Origin: Phialocephala subalpina
Lineage: Eukaryota > Ascomycota > Leotiomycetes > Helotiales > Mollisiaceae
Direction of reading: 5' to 3'
Assembly: GCA_900073065.1 (NCBI GenBank)
Contig: FJOG01000003.1
Location: 787,128-851,127, forward strand
DNA: 64,000 nt
Shown: positions 25,101 through 36,719 of the stretch, piece by piece
Position numbering within the stretch: position 1 is the first letter of the stretch
How the letters are laid out: every line of letters begins with the position of its first letter
The notes under the pieces: model-generated
Seen by the model: only the letters and a program-made list of their open reading frames with translations
Databases searched by the model: none
Told to the model about the DNA's origin: nothing
Made by a program: the position numbers and the translations under genes

Positions 25101-25174
25101 GCGCTGAAGTGCTCGTTGGAGTTTCTGAAGCCTCCGAGTTGCTCGGGCGTTGGTTGCCCGGCGGTTCCCGACAT
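22113..25174 (-). CDS. sterol 3-beta-glucosyltransferase-like protein (UGT/GT28-type)
   Basis: Exons on the minus strand: 25174-24192, 24076-23315, about 23270-22762, 22696-22566 and 22442-22113; about 904 residues. The N-terminal Rossmann lobe has IHIVGSRGDVQPFIAIAQEL followed by HRVRICTHP, the classic start of sterol glucosyltransferases. The C-lobe has PVYIGFGSIV, GNVPHDWLF and the donor-binding VHHGGAGTTAIGIAMGKPTV with FFGDQPFWG. Beyond the catalytic part, a long C-terminal region contains RDWYVDEGAGDP, VAFFYNLANGFHN, RRRENITGFGSG and a GMPGYTLKG block typical of the fungal family. No GRAM/PH module of Atg26 type is seen. Oddity: the intron before 23270 has a good donor and a CTAAC branch point but no AG where the frame needs it (ATCAAACG), so splicing may be impaired or a base may be wrong. 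A hydrophobic in-frame extension from an ATG at 25264 is possible. Confidence 0.85.
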
Positions 25175-26161
25175 GGCGGTACGGTACGAGGAGTAAAATA
25201 CTCCAAACAAAACAAAGAGGAGAAGATGAATGAAAAAATGCGAGAAAAAGGGACAAAGCTTCACTTAAACACGAGGACAAGACCTTCTTGATGACCGAAG
25301 AGCTTCAGATATATCTCAGCCCTTGCTGACTAGTCCCGGCAGGAACAGGAAATCCACTAAGCTTTCCCAGGGTCCATAAAGCTTAAACGCCGCAAAGGTA
25401 CGCCACACCAACACATCATAGGAGAACATTTCAGAGCATCCTTGGCACTCCAGTGGTGCCAACTGCTCCCAAAAGCCGGTCGACGGTGTTTGGAACCGCG
25501 TGCGTGTGTGCTTGCTTACTCCTGCAATTCTGATTACTGTGCAACGCTAGCACCTTCAGTGTGCGTTACGGCCGGTGCCAATCAAACACCATGTCACGAT
25601 CCAGGTTCACGGGGCTGAACGAAGGCCCGAACGAGCCGAGATTAGTGGTCATTGGTGAAATATTTTTGAGGCTCTGATATCATTTTCTTCAAATTCTGCA
25701 TCGCGCGACAACAAAATCCGACGGCCGAGGGACATTGCCATGTTCAGTATTCTCTCGCCTCTCCATGAACAGTGGAATTGCTGTCGTGGGTGGCCCTCAT
25801 GAATCGCCGCGAATTGCGATGGACGCCTCGGTATCGGTGGTATGTGAGTGCCGTGGCGGTAGTCTGTCACTAAAGTTCACGCCGTCGAGTGCTAGATGAG
25901 CTGTGCCAGACACTAAATGGTGGTATCAGCGAGTGTCAAAATGGCTATCTGGAATGCCATCCCTTTCTTTCAATTGAGTTTGTGTCGCCCTCGAGTATAC
26001 GGTCCTTGTACTGAGTGTGGAGGAAGTTCTTAAAGCCTCTGACAAGCACTGTCGTTTTACTTTTTCTGGCGTTGGATGGCACATTGAGAGCCTCCTGCCC
26101 CGATCAACTTTCCTTGACGTGCAAAAGACATCCTCTCGCGAATTTGGAAAATACCTTCGCC
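25175..26161. other. divergent intergenic region
   Basis: This is the upstream region shared by the minus-strand glucosyltransferase and the plus-strand DUF2985-type gene. No gene is called. The reading frame of the latter stays open upstream to an ATG at 26015, but the encoded peptide has no special feature. Confidence 0.5.
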
Positions 26162-27311
26162 ATGGCGGACAATCAAAGTACCACAGCCACAGGCCGCCTG
26201 CGAAAAGCCTCAGTCTCAGCGGCAGATGCGATCCTCAACTTCAACCCGCAACCCGGCATGTGGGCAGCGACCGGTACAGCAATCGCATACGCACCGACAT
26301 TGACCGAACTTCGAGAGCCTGTAGCGGGAGGGGACAATATCGAATTCAACGAACACGGACACAGCGCTCGAACAGTGGTGAAAGACGAAGGAGGCATACC
26401 AGTTTTGAACTTGCAGATGACCAGAACGGCTACACGGATTATGAGCAGTGCCCAGCCAGATCTGGAGAAAGAGGGCGCCCGAGCGGTATTACCTAGAAGA
26501 CAGACATTGGCGGAACAGGCGCAGACGGAGGAGAAACATGGCTGGGGAGGGACGATTGGAAATGGTTGTAAAGCTGCGTGGAAGTTCGTGTCTTCTCCGA
26601 CTGGGTTCCTGATGACGATATATGGTTTGAATATCGTGGCGTGGGGCGCGATGCTGTTCTTCCTGCTTCTTGGAGCGGCGCCAGCGATGAACCATCCGAG
26701 CAAGGATTCTATCGATTCTCCGCGTAAAAAGTGGATTGAAATTGACAGCCAGATCTTGAACGCGCTATTCTGTGTTACAGGCTTCGGATTGGCGCCGTGG
26801 AGATTCAGAGATCTGTATTGGCTCATCAAAGCAAGATTCAGGCATAACAGATATGCGATGAAGAGATTGAGCGATCAGAATGCGGCATGGTTCCGACCAC
26901 CGGTGTGGTATTATGAGATGGAGGAGTCTGACGGGCCTAGTTTTGAGAGGCCTGTGACGTTCACGGGTATGAACCTATTTCATTATCCCTTATCTTTGGG
27001 ACAATCCACTGGTGAAAATCACTAATTCATACATAGGGGAGCATGCGCCTCCCACCAAGCTGTGGAAGTTGTCCTTCGTAGTCTGGATGATGGTATGGAA
27101 CACATTCTTACAAGCTGTTTTAGCAGCTATGATGTGGGGATATAACCGGATCAATAGACCAACCTGGTCAACTGGGACATTCATTGGCCTTGGATGTGGA
27201 GTCAGCTTGTTGGCGGGGTTGATGATGTGGTGGGAAGGACGCAAAGTCAAGAAGATCGAAGGTCCAGTTGTGAAGGTTGTTGAGGTCGAGAAAGAGTCTG
27301 AGTCACCATGA
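26162..27311 (+). CDS. DUF2985-type multi-pass membrane protein
   Basis: Two exons (26162-26966, 27037-27311) join to 359 residues. After a polar N-terminus, FLMTIYGLNIVAWGAMLFF forms helix 1. It is followed by the AAPAMNHPS/SPRKKWIEIDSQILNALF stretch, then FCVTGFGLAPWRFRDLYWL as the second membrane-associated block. The second exon supplies two further helices (LSFVVWMMVWNTFLQAVLAA and the helix after GTFIGLGCG). The central WIEIDSQ.LNALFC.TGFGLAPWRFRD signature is characteristic of the fungal family annotated as DUF2985, related to PLAC8-type proteins. Its biochemical function is not established. The start at 26162 follows a favourable context (GCCATGGCG); an upstream in-frame ATG at 26015 would add 49 residues. 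The gene looks intact. Confidence 0.88.
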
Positions 27312-27314
27312 ATT

Positions 27315-29700
27315 TCATGGCGTCCTTCGTGTATAGCCAAAAAGCCCTACCCACCTGTAAGAGCCATTTTCCGTTGGCTTCAGAGCGAGACCGCCGAGAC
27401 CCTGACTGTCAATGAGCCCCAGAAGTAAGTATATGCTATCGTCCCCACTTTCTGCTTCGCCGAGATATAGCATGTTCAAAGCGGAGAGCTCTACGCCTTC
27501 GATGTAGACCTTTCTTTTGAGACGCACCAATGAGTTGCCAAAGGCCTCTGCCTTGACTTGCAACATTGGTCCTTTAATGACGATATGTCCATGTGGACCT
27601 AACCGTAGGGATTGGAGGATGTAAGCTTCATAGAGCTGTCTATCAATGTTGCAAGCCGAGTCTGTAAACATTCAGGCATGATCGCAGCTTTGTTGTAGTC
27701 GTACACGATGCCTCCTTGCATTGAAGCCCAGGACCATGACGGGGCGCGATAGATCTTGGGACGGAAATGCACTGAAGGGTCTCCTCTTGGTGATGGGCCA
27801 CACATGAAGGATGGGATAATATGCTTGCCTGACCAGATGCCAGCTAGACACTGGCATTGCGATGCTTCCAGTAGCTTTTCGTGGTAGCGCTCGGCGATTC
27901 CAGACATTGCGACAAGCTTGTCATCATCATGCGTGAGTTCGCACGACGAGTATGTTTCAACGGTCTGGGTCTGTGTATACATTGTGCTTATCTCTTCTTC
28001 TTTGTCGTCCTTTTCATTCTCCATATCATTTGATCCGTGTTCACCATGAGACAGATCCGAAGTCCGTGTCTTACGGTCGTTCAGAATCGGAAGCACGGAT
28101 CGCCTTTTCATGAAGTCGATACTGGTCGGAAATCCTAGAGGGCAACTTTCGCAGACATATAACGTACTGTATTCCCGAAATAGCTGTTGTTTGCCAAAGT
28201 GAAGTATTCTTGGAGAGAACAAGTACTCTTGAAGCACCCATGCTCGTTGGCTGAGGGGAGACGACGCCAAACGTCAGTGCAGAACTTGACGATGGAGGAA
28301 GTCCCACAACATGGGAACATTGCCCATCTTAAGGCAGATCTCAGTGCCGTCGATAAGGTGAGATCAAGCAATCGACGGATACCATGACTGGATGCCAAGA
28401 GTTCCTTTAAGACGATGGCTTTTCAAGACAAGTTTCCCGCACATAGGGTGGTTGCGTTGACACTCCTCGATCCAATCACTAGCCAAGGACATGGTCTCGG
28501 TGGTAAAGGTTCCCTTTGAGGTGGATTATACCTGCCCCCAATGCTCCCGAATGTCGAGCCTGCCAAATGTCAGGAATCCTCGGTACGAATCAAGTAGACC
28601 TTTGCGACTCACCAATTCGCGGCGTAGGAACCATCATCTTCATGACAGGAGAGCTGGAAATGGGTAGGAGCATTGCACGTACTGCTAGGGGCGGAAGATT
28701 ATCGTCCACGAATTTACCTAGGTCCACAACTACAAGTGTGATAAAAAAAAATCACGTTAATGTAATATTATTAGATTAACTTGATTACATTATGATTATA
28801 TTATGATTAACTAAAATCCAAAAAAAAATCTTGATTAAATTAATGATTATAATCAATTGTAATCTAAATTAACTACGTGATTTTAATAAAAAATAATTCT
28901 TTTAAAATACTTAGTAAAACTATAAAAACTTAATATTTAAAACTAAGTTATAACTAATAAAATATTATATTTTGATTAAAAAATATATAAAGAAAACCTT
29001 ATTCTAGAATAAAAAAAATCTTTTTCTATTTTATTTACTAATTTTTTCCTTTCTTTTTTATTTAATTCTTTAAAAACTCCTCAACTTTTTAAGTATATAA
29101 TTTGCTCAAAAGTTTCTTTAGAAAGCCTATTTCCAGTTTTATTAATAATTTATTCGATTTATAATATAATAGTAAAGCATCGAAATTTCAAGAAATAAGG
29201 CTATATCAAAGTTATTCTCGCTTATGACTCGCTTGTGGCGTGCGCGATACTAGTTCTGTCTTAGCTCTGGGGCTCCCGATTGGTCAAACATTATTTTAGA
29301 GCCGAATTCGCCACTTCGGACGAAAGCCGCATTTAGTCACGTGTTAATCAAATTAATCTAATATTATTAGATTAACTTGATTAAATTATGATTAATAGGA
29401 TATTTTGATGATTACATTATGATTACAATTTGATTAACTACCTGTATTGTAATGTAATGTAATCATTTATCACGCTGATGTCAACTACCGAGTACCACAT
29501 CTTGGACTCCCACAGAGGATCGCTCTCTGACAAATCCATGTAGTCACGATTGGCAGCTTCAAATAAGGTTCCCCGAAGCTCAAGGAGGTTCTCCCAGAAG
29601 AAATGGCAGACTTGACAAGACACAGAAGTTTCTTTGAGATTTCTGATTTGAGAGTTCTGATGTCCACTTTCAGGTTAGCGAATTAGGGATGCCAAAGTCA
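27315..29700 (-). pseudogene. HET-domain (heterokaryon-incompatibility type) relic
   Basis: Blocks on the minus strand follow the order of fungal HET proteins. The N-terminal block at 29650-29480 has SCQVCHFFWENLLELRGTLF. It continues across an inserted element into VVDLGKFVDDN at 28733. A 53-nt intron (GTGAGT to GGCAG) lies near 28614-28562. ASDWIEECQRNHPMC (near 28480) and RRLLDL follow. Then SPLSQRAWVLQEYLFSPRIL (near 28260) and the C-terminal LTHDDDKLVAMSGIAERYH and RAPSWSWASMQGG. The middle of the HET domain, where YVALSYxWG and the WIDxxCIxQD motif belong, is missing. Stops and shifts occur near 28385 and 27605. The normal role of HET proteins is triggering cell death after fusion of unlike hyphae; this copy cannot act that way. 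Confidence 0.7.
28734..29481. mobile_element. AT-rich non-autonomous element with short GTGATAAA inverted ends
   Basis: The ends are AAGTGTGATAAA on the left and the reverse complement of AGCGTGATAAA near the right. CAACTAC stands directly outside on both sides (28727-28733 and 29482-29488) as a candidate target duplication. Motifs such as ATTATGATTA and TAATATTATTAGATTAACTT recur near both ends in the same orientation, and an almost perfect AT palindrome lies near 29345-29385. No coding remnant is recognisable. Iterated subterminal motifs suggest an hAT-like or other cut-and-paste derivative, but the class is uncertain. Removing the element and one CAACTAC leaves the HET frame continuous. 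Confidence 0.6.
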
Positions 29701-30669
29701 GTAATCCTATGTACCACAGGCTCCTCCAGACTGATGCTCTCGAATCCTCTGCTACAGCCTATACACAACATCTCAACAAACGCTCAGAATAAAGAAGGTC
29801 AAGTATTGACGAGGCTGTGGGATCTGTGGTTGCTTCCACGTGATTGGCGTAAAAATAGAGAGACGACGTCGGGTCCAAGACGAGAGCGTTGGGGTCTTGA
29901 GCTCCCATGCTTTGATCATAGGCTGGGCGATTGACAGGATCTTTGAGATTGGTTGGTCGTTGAACTCGTTGTGGTGATGTTGATGAGTGGTGGTTGGATC
30001 CTGAGACTGGAGGAAGCTTGAGATGTAAACAGGGGTTGAACCTTGGAAAGCTGCAGCTGCAGCGTCCCGATTTAGCAGCCACGTGATAGACAGGTTCAAA
30101 TAGGTTCTATAGCTGAATTGAGGATACATCTGTGAGCTTTCTGGGGATCTTCTGGCTTTTCGAAGAGTTGGCAGTTTGTTGTCGACAATGTTTTCGGACA
30201 TAACATCCGGTTCTCGGATTTTGGCAGAGCTCGGATCGTTTTCGAAGCCTGAGGCAGAAATTATATTTTAATCTTTCCTCATCTGGACAACGCGTCATTT
30301 TTCACTCTCGCGCCTGCAACTTCGCGGTCTTCAACTCCATCAACAACGAGATCGAGGAATGTCTTCTTACGGTATCTTAAGTTAACCTTACGTCCGCGCT
30401 GGGCAAGAGTCGTAACGATCAATTACGCCGTCCCCGCAGAGATAATTGAAGGCCAAACTTTTAGAGCATCTTTGGTTTCAACCATGGTAGGTAGGTATAA
30501 AGGTAGGTTCTCATCTTTCACAACTCCACCATCATCAGCACACCAGAAGTTCATATCATTTCAATCCCATTCCATCAAGTCTTGGTCTCATCTCCACTAT
30601 TCACATTCTACATCTCGAACATCAACCCCTCGATTTCAACAACCTCAAACCACCATCAGGTCAATCACC
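29701..30669. other. intergenic region
   Basis: No gene is confidently seen. A minus-strand open frame of 142 codons at 29773-30201 begins MSENIVDNKLPTLRKARRSP but has no recognised feature and is not called as a gene. The CA/CT-rich stretch 30520-30660 is the likely promoter and leader of the hydrolase gene. Confidence 0.45.
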
Positions 30670-31630
30670 ATGACAGCACCAACATACACCAGCCAGAAAC
30701 AATGGACCGAGATCGAAAAGCTCCTCCCTTCCGAACTCCATTTCGACGGCGAACACAAGCCCGTCGAAGAATGGTGGTCCAACCGAGGCCACAACATCCA
30801 GCTCGATCGCTGACGCAATCCCGCTGCCAAAGTCCGAGTCATTCTCCATCATGGTGTCGGCACCAATGGACGACAAATGTCCCTCATTCTCGGCGTACCC
30901 CTCCTGAGCACCGGCTTTGAAGCTGTCGCTATTGATATGCCGAACTATGGAATGACCCAGGTTGCTCCTCACGCCAAAGTCACCTACACCGAGTGGGTCA
31001 ATGTCGCAAACGACTTCATCAACTCCGAACTCGAAAATGACCCACGCCCAATTGTACTTTATGGACTCAGCGCTGGGGGTTTGCTCACATACCACGTTGC
31101 TGCTCTCAACAAGAAGGTCAAGGGCATCATTGGAATGACTTTCATTGATCAACGACTACAACAAGTCAGGGATGAGACTTGCAGAAACCTCTTCATGTCC
31201 CGAGTCGGGGTTCCGCTGGCACATTTATCAGCCAAGATTCCTCTTCTGGCAGGTTTTTCGATGCCCGTGGCTTTAGCATCGAAAGATGTGGGCATTGTGC
31301 AACGACGAGGCTGCTATGAAGATCTTCATGTCTGATAAGACATCAGCGGGTGCCTGGACTTCGATGCGCTTCATGTCCAGCTACATGAGCTTCACTCCAG
31401 CTCTCGAGCCTAAAGACTTCGATGTCTGTCCGGTTCTCCTGACACAACCGATGAAGGACAAATGGACGCCATTGCACCTTAGTACGCCTTTCTTGGATAG
31501 GATCGCAAAATTACCGGTCAAGATTGTGGAATTGGAAGACACCGGGCATTATCCAGTCGAGGAAGGAGGATTGAAGACGATGAGGAACGCGATCATCAGC
31601 TTTTTGAAGGACATCGAGGCTTCGTTGTGA
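30670..31630 (+). pseudogene. alpha/beta hydrolase, broken by one stop and one frameshift
   Basis: The frame starts MTAPTYTSQKQWTEIEKLLP. It is interrupted by TGA at 30811-30813 and then continues in the same frame with VRVILHHGVGTNGRQM (oxyanion-hole HG region). The nucleophile elbow GLSAGG lies in VLYGLSAGGLLTYHVAA, and AIDMPNYGM precedes it. Near 31286 the frame shifts by one base (ALASK to MWALCND). The C-terminal part has LLTQPMKDKWTP (acid region) and ELEDTGHYPVE (catalytic His). With the two lesions ignored, the length is about 320 residues, normal for a single-domain hydrolase. The catalytic Ser, Asp and His are all still recognisable, so the decay looks recent, or the two differences are sequence errors. 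It heads a group of metabolic genes that runs to 40.3 kb. Confidence 0.78.
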
Positions 31631-32054
31631 GTCCCCAAGCGTGCAGGTCTTGGCCGTGTTGTCATTTAAATTTTTTTTGTAGTGTTCCCGATCTATAATA
31701 TCCATGATGTTGGTTGGCTAGATCTTGTTGCCTTAATTAGAAATATTTTCCTTGGACATGATTCCATCGTCATCATGATATCTTTGTCCCTTCCACCGCC
31801 GACTCAGCCGGTCATTATAAGATTAACCTCACACTATCTCATATATCCTCACGATTCCAATACTGAGCCACAGATCTACTTGAGCAACGGCGTCGTTTGA
31901 TTCGAGGTACTGTACTCACGATGGGCTGACACACGTGATCCTTCCCGCCATTGTCTCAGCCCCACTTAGCACGAACCGCGACATCTCACAAAATGGTACC
32001 TCTTCTTGACCCAAAATGTTTACTTCCTGTCAAGAATTGCTCAAGGGCTCCAAA
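31631..32054. other. spacer between hydrolase and P450
   Basis: No gene is seen. This is the likely terminator of the hydrolase gene and promoter of the P450. An ATG at 32016 is in frame with the P450 and would add 13 residues. Confidence 0.5.
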
Positions 32055-33714
32055 ATGGCCACCGACTCAAGTCTGGCCTGGATTGGAGAGTCCAGCAAGC
32101 TCTACATTGTCATCATCCTCATCGCACTCGGTGCAGTTACATGGATCACCGGCGCTCCCTCATCTGATCCTCGAGAACCTCCAGTCCTAAAGCCAAAGAT
32201 CCCCATCATTGGCCATCTACTTGGTCTTGCTATTGATCAAGCTGAATACCTCCAGAAACTAAGGTCGGTTCTCAATCCTCCTCTCTATTGTAGATCACGT
32301 CTTTACCCCTGAAAGTGCTCGAACCACACATCCAATCTTCACCCTACGCATCTTCTCAGGGCGCATATATGTCATCAAATCACCGCCACTGGTCCAAGCC
32401 GTCTACAAAAACCCAAAAGCATTCTCTTTCGATCCGATCTTCATCGATGCTTCCCAGCGCATCTTTGGGATGTCAAAGGATCATATGAAAATCATCACCA
32501 AGAAAGATCCATCAGATACTTCGGATGGCTTCCCTTTATCAAAGGCAACTCAGTCGATCATGCACTCCAGTATGGCAGCTGGTCCTGCGCTATTGGAAAT
32601 GAATGCACGTGCTCTGACGAGCTTCTCGCGCTTCCTCGAATGTCTCGAGGGGCCGACGACTGTCAATCTCTATTCGTGGCTCTTCAGAACCTTCACAGTC
32701 GCAACCGCGGAAGCTATCTATGGACCTAACAATCCAATAGCGCTGAATCGAAAACTCATCAACCCTTTGCTCGATTTCGAAGCCGCTATTGGACTTCTGT
32801 ATTTGAACCTCTTTCCAAGTGTAACGGCTTCAAAGGGGTACCAAGCAAGGAAACTCTTCGCTGCAGAGTTCAAGAAGTATTACGATGCAGGTCACGACAA
32901 AGATGCCGCAGCTATCGTAAAAGGCCGAAAGAGGGTTCTCGGCGGAGGTGGCTACACAACAGATGATCTCGGATCCTTCGACATCGGTATCCTAGTTGCT
33001 GCTACGATGAACAGCAACCCCGCTCTCTTCTGGCTCTTAATCCACATTTATTCCTCTCCCTCTCTCCTCTCTTCCATCCGCGCCGAAGTCGAAAACATTA
33101 CTTCCCTCAAAACTTCCTCATCTGGCCAGAAAACAGCAGATATCAACATCAGTGCCTTAAACACGAGCTGCCCCCTCCTCGTCTCCACCTGGCAGGAAAC
33201 CCTCCGCCTCACAGACGCAACAGTGAGCTCCCGTGTTGTAGCCACCGACACACTACTAGATGACACCTACCTCCTCAAAAAAGGCGGCGTCATCCAAATG
33301 GCCTGCGGACCTATGCACACCTCTCCTCAAATTTGGGGCTTAGATAGCGATACCTTCAACGCTCAACGTTTTACGAAATTCAATGAGGATCACCTCGATC
33401 GCGGGACTAAGAAATTGAGGAAACAGGGGTTTGTGCCTTTCGGTGGAGGAACGGTGCTTTGTCCTGGACGTTATTTTGCGAGCACGGAGATTATGGGTGT
33501 TGCTGCAAACATTGTGCTTGGCTACGATATTTTAAGGGAAGATGGTAAGCCGCTCGAGGTGCCAGGCACGAAGAAACAAGCAATGAGTGTGCAGGTTAAG
33601 CATCCGGAGAAGGATGTTGAGGTTGTGATTAGGAGAAGGAAGGAGTGGGAGGGTGTGAAATGGGCTTTTGATGTTGGTGCTGGGGCTGAGGAGCAGGAGT
33701 TGTTCTTAGGATGA
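32055..33714 (+). CDS. cytochrome P450 monooxygenase
   Basis: Two exons (32055-32263, 32316-33714) join to 535 residues, a usual P450 length. An N-terminal membrane anchor (KLYIVIILIALGAVTWITG) is followed by a proline-rich hinge (KPKIPIIGHLLG). The K-helix ExxR is ETLR in STWQETLRLTD. The heme-binding loop is PFGGGTVLCPGRYFA with the thiolate Cys and the following PG. The I-helix region GILVAATMNSNPALFW lacks the common AGxDT but keeps the small residue/Asn pattern of the fungal CYP7/CYP8-like branch often annotated as hydroxycholesterol hydroxylase-like or prostacyclin-synthase-like. The substrate is unknown. Its neighbours (hydrolase upstream, MFS downstream) suggest a shared pathway. The gene looks intact. 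Confidence 0.92.
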
Positions 33715-34444
33715 AGAATTCGGCAGTACTGGGCCAAGTCTTCAAACAAAATAAGACAATGTAAGCCGTATTTATTTTCCAGACCGCCTTAGATGGGAAT
33801 CCGCAATACTTTTGCATTTGTGTGGATACGTTTCCAGACATTGATCGGATCTTCGAGATGGAGGATAGAAGGTTGTCGGCTGAAGTAGCTCCATGGGGTC
33901 GTCATGACTCACGGTTCCAAGTGTGTTGCTTCAAGCAGGACATCATTGAATCATCTAGAGGTGAATCTTCTTCACTGTGTAGGATATCGGGTTCCCGCTG
34001 AAGAATACTACTTGGTCACTCGCGGAGCGGGGCGGGGTGGGGCGGAGAAGCAGTGGAATTCCCCGACAGGAAGGGACTCTCGTTCTTCTGGTCCGAAATC
34101 ACCTTTTCTGGCCCTTTGGTCCATAATTTTCGTCTAAACATCAAACGCATCTGGACGCGGATTCAAATTAACAATTCCTGGGTCGATACTGGAATTCTTG
34201 GCACTCTTTGACGAGATCTCAGATGTCTCTTAATTACACCCACCAACCAAACACCAGTCCCCTCGAAAACTCCAGTTCCTCAAAGAATCATGGCTATCAT
34301 GATATAATTCAGAATTGAGGTTTTTGCGGATTCAAGTTGGTTTTATTTGTCTCTGATTCCTATTTTCGAATAATCGCAACACTATCCAGTGTCCAACGAC
34401 ATGAAGCTCACATCTATCCCAAAACTGCTCCTGAAGGAAGCTGC
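33715..34444. other. convergent intergenic spacer
   Basis: A 730-bp gap between the 3' ends of the P450 and the minus-strand MFS gene. No gene or repeat is supported. A GGGGCGGGGTGGGGCGG run occurs near 34027-34043. Confidence 0.5.
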
Positions 34445-36048
34445 TCATGACTTCTCGATCTCAATCGGGGCTTCCACATCTACTTGTTCTGCCTCACGGC
34501 TCTCCTTTTCCCTCACCCGCGTATCTTTCAGCTGGAGAAAATGTACCCCAATGCTCAATAGCACAATACAAACGCCCGTTACAGCCGCAAATATGTATGC
34601 TGGTCTAAATCTGGGCGCCTCCACAGTCCTCCAAACCGCATCCGCAACCCAAATCTGGTTCACGTAACTCGCGATGTTACTGAACGCAGTCAAGAACCCT
34701 CTCATCTCATGATCATGCGGCATCAGCTCCGGGAACCACGAGTAGTAGATTCCTGGTACGCCTGCGCACATAAACGAGATGTAGTATGCGAAGAAGCGAG
34801 CACCTTCAGGTACATTCCATGCTGCGATTATGACAGCTCCGATGAATGTTCCTGCTTGCATGAAAGTAATGGCTTGCCAGCGACGACCGTTCAGGAGAGG
34901 GGAGTCGGATAACATGCCAGCTGCTATTTGGACCACGACTCCGACTGCTGCTTGGCCGGTGGGCCAGACGTTGATTTGGTAGACGGTGTGTTTTGTTGCT
35001 TTCAGATAGAGAGCAAAAGCTGGTTGTGCGTTGGGAAAACTGCTCTGAACGAAGAAGTATCCGAGGGGTAGGGCGTAGAATTGCCACGTTTTCATGATGC
35101 GGAAAATTTTCGTTTTGTCCCAGGCTGATGCACCAAGTGGTCTGTAGCCATCTCGCAAGAGACGTTTGCGGGCGAGATCGGTTTCGGAGGATGAGAGATA
35201 GAATGCCCGAGAGTTCTCGGGGAAGTCTGGGTTGAAGAAGTACCCAATTACCCCCACTGGCAGAGAGATAATGCCGCAGATGATGTACAACCACTGCCAA
35301 CCTTCAAGGCCCCTGACGCCGTTGAGATTCTTGTACGCAGCTGCTTGGAGATATCCACTGAACATACCCGCCATTGTGGCAGTGGCATAGAATATGGTGA
35401 CGCGCTTACCGCGCTCGATCTTCGTGTCTATTTTCGTCAGTAAGAGATTGATACGAGGTAGGAAGTCATTCCGGAGAACTTACACCAGGAGCTGATCAGA
35501 TATATAATGACTGGGAAGAAAGCGCCCTCGCACAAGCCGATGAGAAATCTCAACGCATACAATTGCGGCACACTCTTCACAGCCGCGCAGCAAAACGTAA
35601 ACACTGCCCACAGAATTTCCAGGCTCGAAACTAGGATACTCGGTCGGATTTTGGTTGACAAAATTACAGCTGGGATTTGGCCGACCACATACCCAGCCGT
35701 AAAGACGTTGCTCATATACGTCAATTGACTGCCACCCATATGCAATGCCTCCTTCATCCCAGAAACATAGGCATTACTGATATTCGCCTGGTCGAGATTC
35801 TTGCAGAAATACCCGAGGCAGGTGTAAGAGAGGAGGAAGAAGTCCAGTTTCAGAAGGAATTTCTTCTCGATGGGATCTTTATCCGGATCGTCCCAGATGT
35901 AGCGTTGAACGGTGCGCCAGGTTCGGTGAGCTTTGGATTTGAGGCCGGGTTTCTCCCATGATTTTGGGGGGCTGCTGGCTTGCGAGGAGTCGTCATGGTG
36001 TTTTGGGGTTGAGTGTCCAAGCTGCTTCTTCTCTTCGCCAACGAGTCC
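34445..36048 (-). CDS. MFS anion:cation symporter, Dal5 (allantoate permease) type, 5' end in gap
   Basis: Exons 35427-34445 and 36047-35484 (minus strand) are joined by an intron with donor GTAAGT and acceptor AATAG. The readable part is about 515 residues. RTWRTVQRYIWDDPD, KFLLKLDFFLL, LGYFCKNLDQANISNAYVSG and the FLIGLCEGAFFPVIIYLIS helix are typical of the Dal5/Tna1/Seo1 family, which takes up organic acids, vitamins and nitrogen compounds. The second half has WQWLYIICGIISLPVGVIGY and PDFPENSRAFYLSS, both standard family signatures. The start codon lies inside the run of unknown bases beginning at 36049. It fits as the transporter of the surrounding metabolic group, either for import of a substrate or export of a product. 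Confidence 0.88.
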
Positions 36049-36561
36049 NNNNNNNNNNNNNNNNNNNNNNNNNNNNNNNNNNNNNNNNNNNNNNNNNNNN
36101 NNNNNNNNNNNNNNNNNNNNNNNNNNNNNNNNNNNNNNNNNNNNNNNNNNNNNNNNNNNNNNNNNNNNNNNNNNNNNNNNNNNNNNNNNNNNNNNNNNNN
36201 NNNNNNNNNNNNNNNNNNNNNNNNNNNNNNNNNNNNNNNNNNNNNNNNNNNNNNNNNNNNNNNNNNNNNNNNNNNNNNNNNNNNNNNNNNNNNNNNNNNN
36301 NNNNNNNNNNNNNNNNNNNNNNNNNNNNNNNNNNNNNNNNNNNNNNNNNNNNNNNNNNNNNNNNNNNNNNNNNNNNNNNNNNNNNNNNNNNNNNNNNNNN
36401 NNNNNNNNNNNNNNNNNNNNNNNNNNNNNNNNNNNNNNNNNNNNNNNNNNNNNNNNNNNNNNNNNNNNNNNNNNNNNNNNNNNNNNNNNNNNNNNNNNNN
36501 NNNNNNNNNNNNNNNNNNNNNNNNNNNNNNNNNNNNNNNNNNNNNNNNNNNNNNNNNNNNN
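36049..36561. other. assembly gap (513 unknown bases)
   Basis: A run of N. It removes the start of the MFS gene and perhaps part of the small minus-strand coding fragment at 36562. Confidence 0.99.
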
Positions 36562-36719
36562 CGGCCATCGAGAATCAGGACGGATGTTAACTTGGATTGG
36601 TCCTTGAAGTCAGTTTTTTGTATCTCTCTCCATTTATACAAGATGTCGGGGTCTGAACGCGACATGATCGCGTCGACGACGATGATGAGTTTTCTTCGCA
36701 TCTTGCGGATAGTCCACAT
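36562..36719 (-). CDS. N-terminal coding fragment, unrecognised
   Basis: A minus-strand frame runs from 36719 (or an inner ATG at 36665) into the gap. It reads DPDILYKWREIQKTDFKDQS and then KLTSVLILDG. It is protein-like in composition, but no family is recognised. Whether it is a separate gene or an upstream exon of the MFS locus cannot be decided across the gap. Confidence 0.25.

Noticed and set aside
26173..26829. Minus-strand frame of 218 codons
   Set aside because: Shadow of the DUF2985-type gene; no features of its own.
29773..30201. 142-codon minus-strand frame
   Set aside because: No recognisable domain, overlaps another frame of similar length, and lies in a presumed promoter region; left uncalled.
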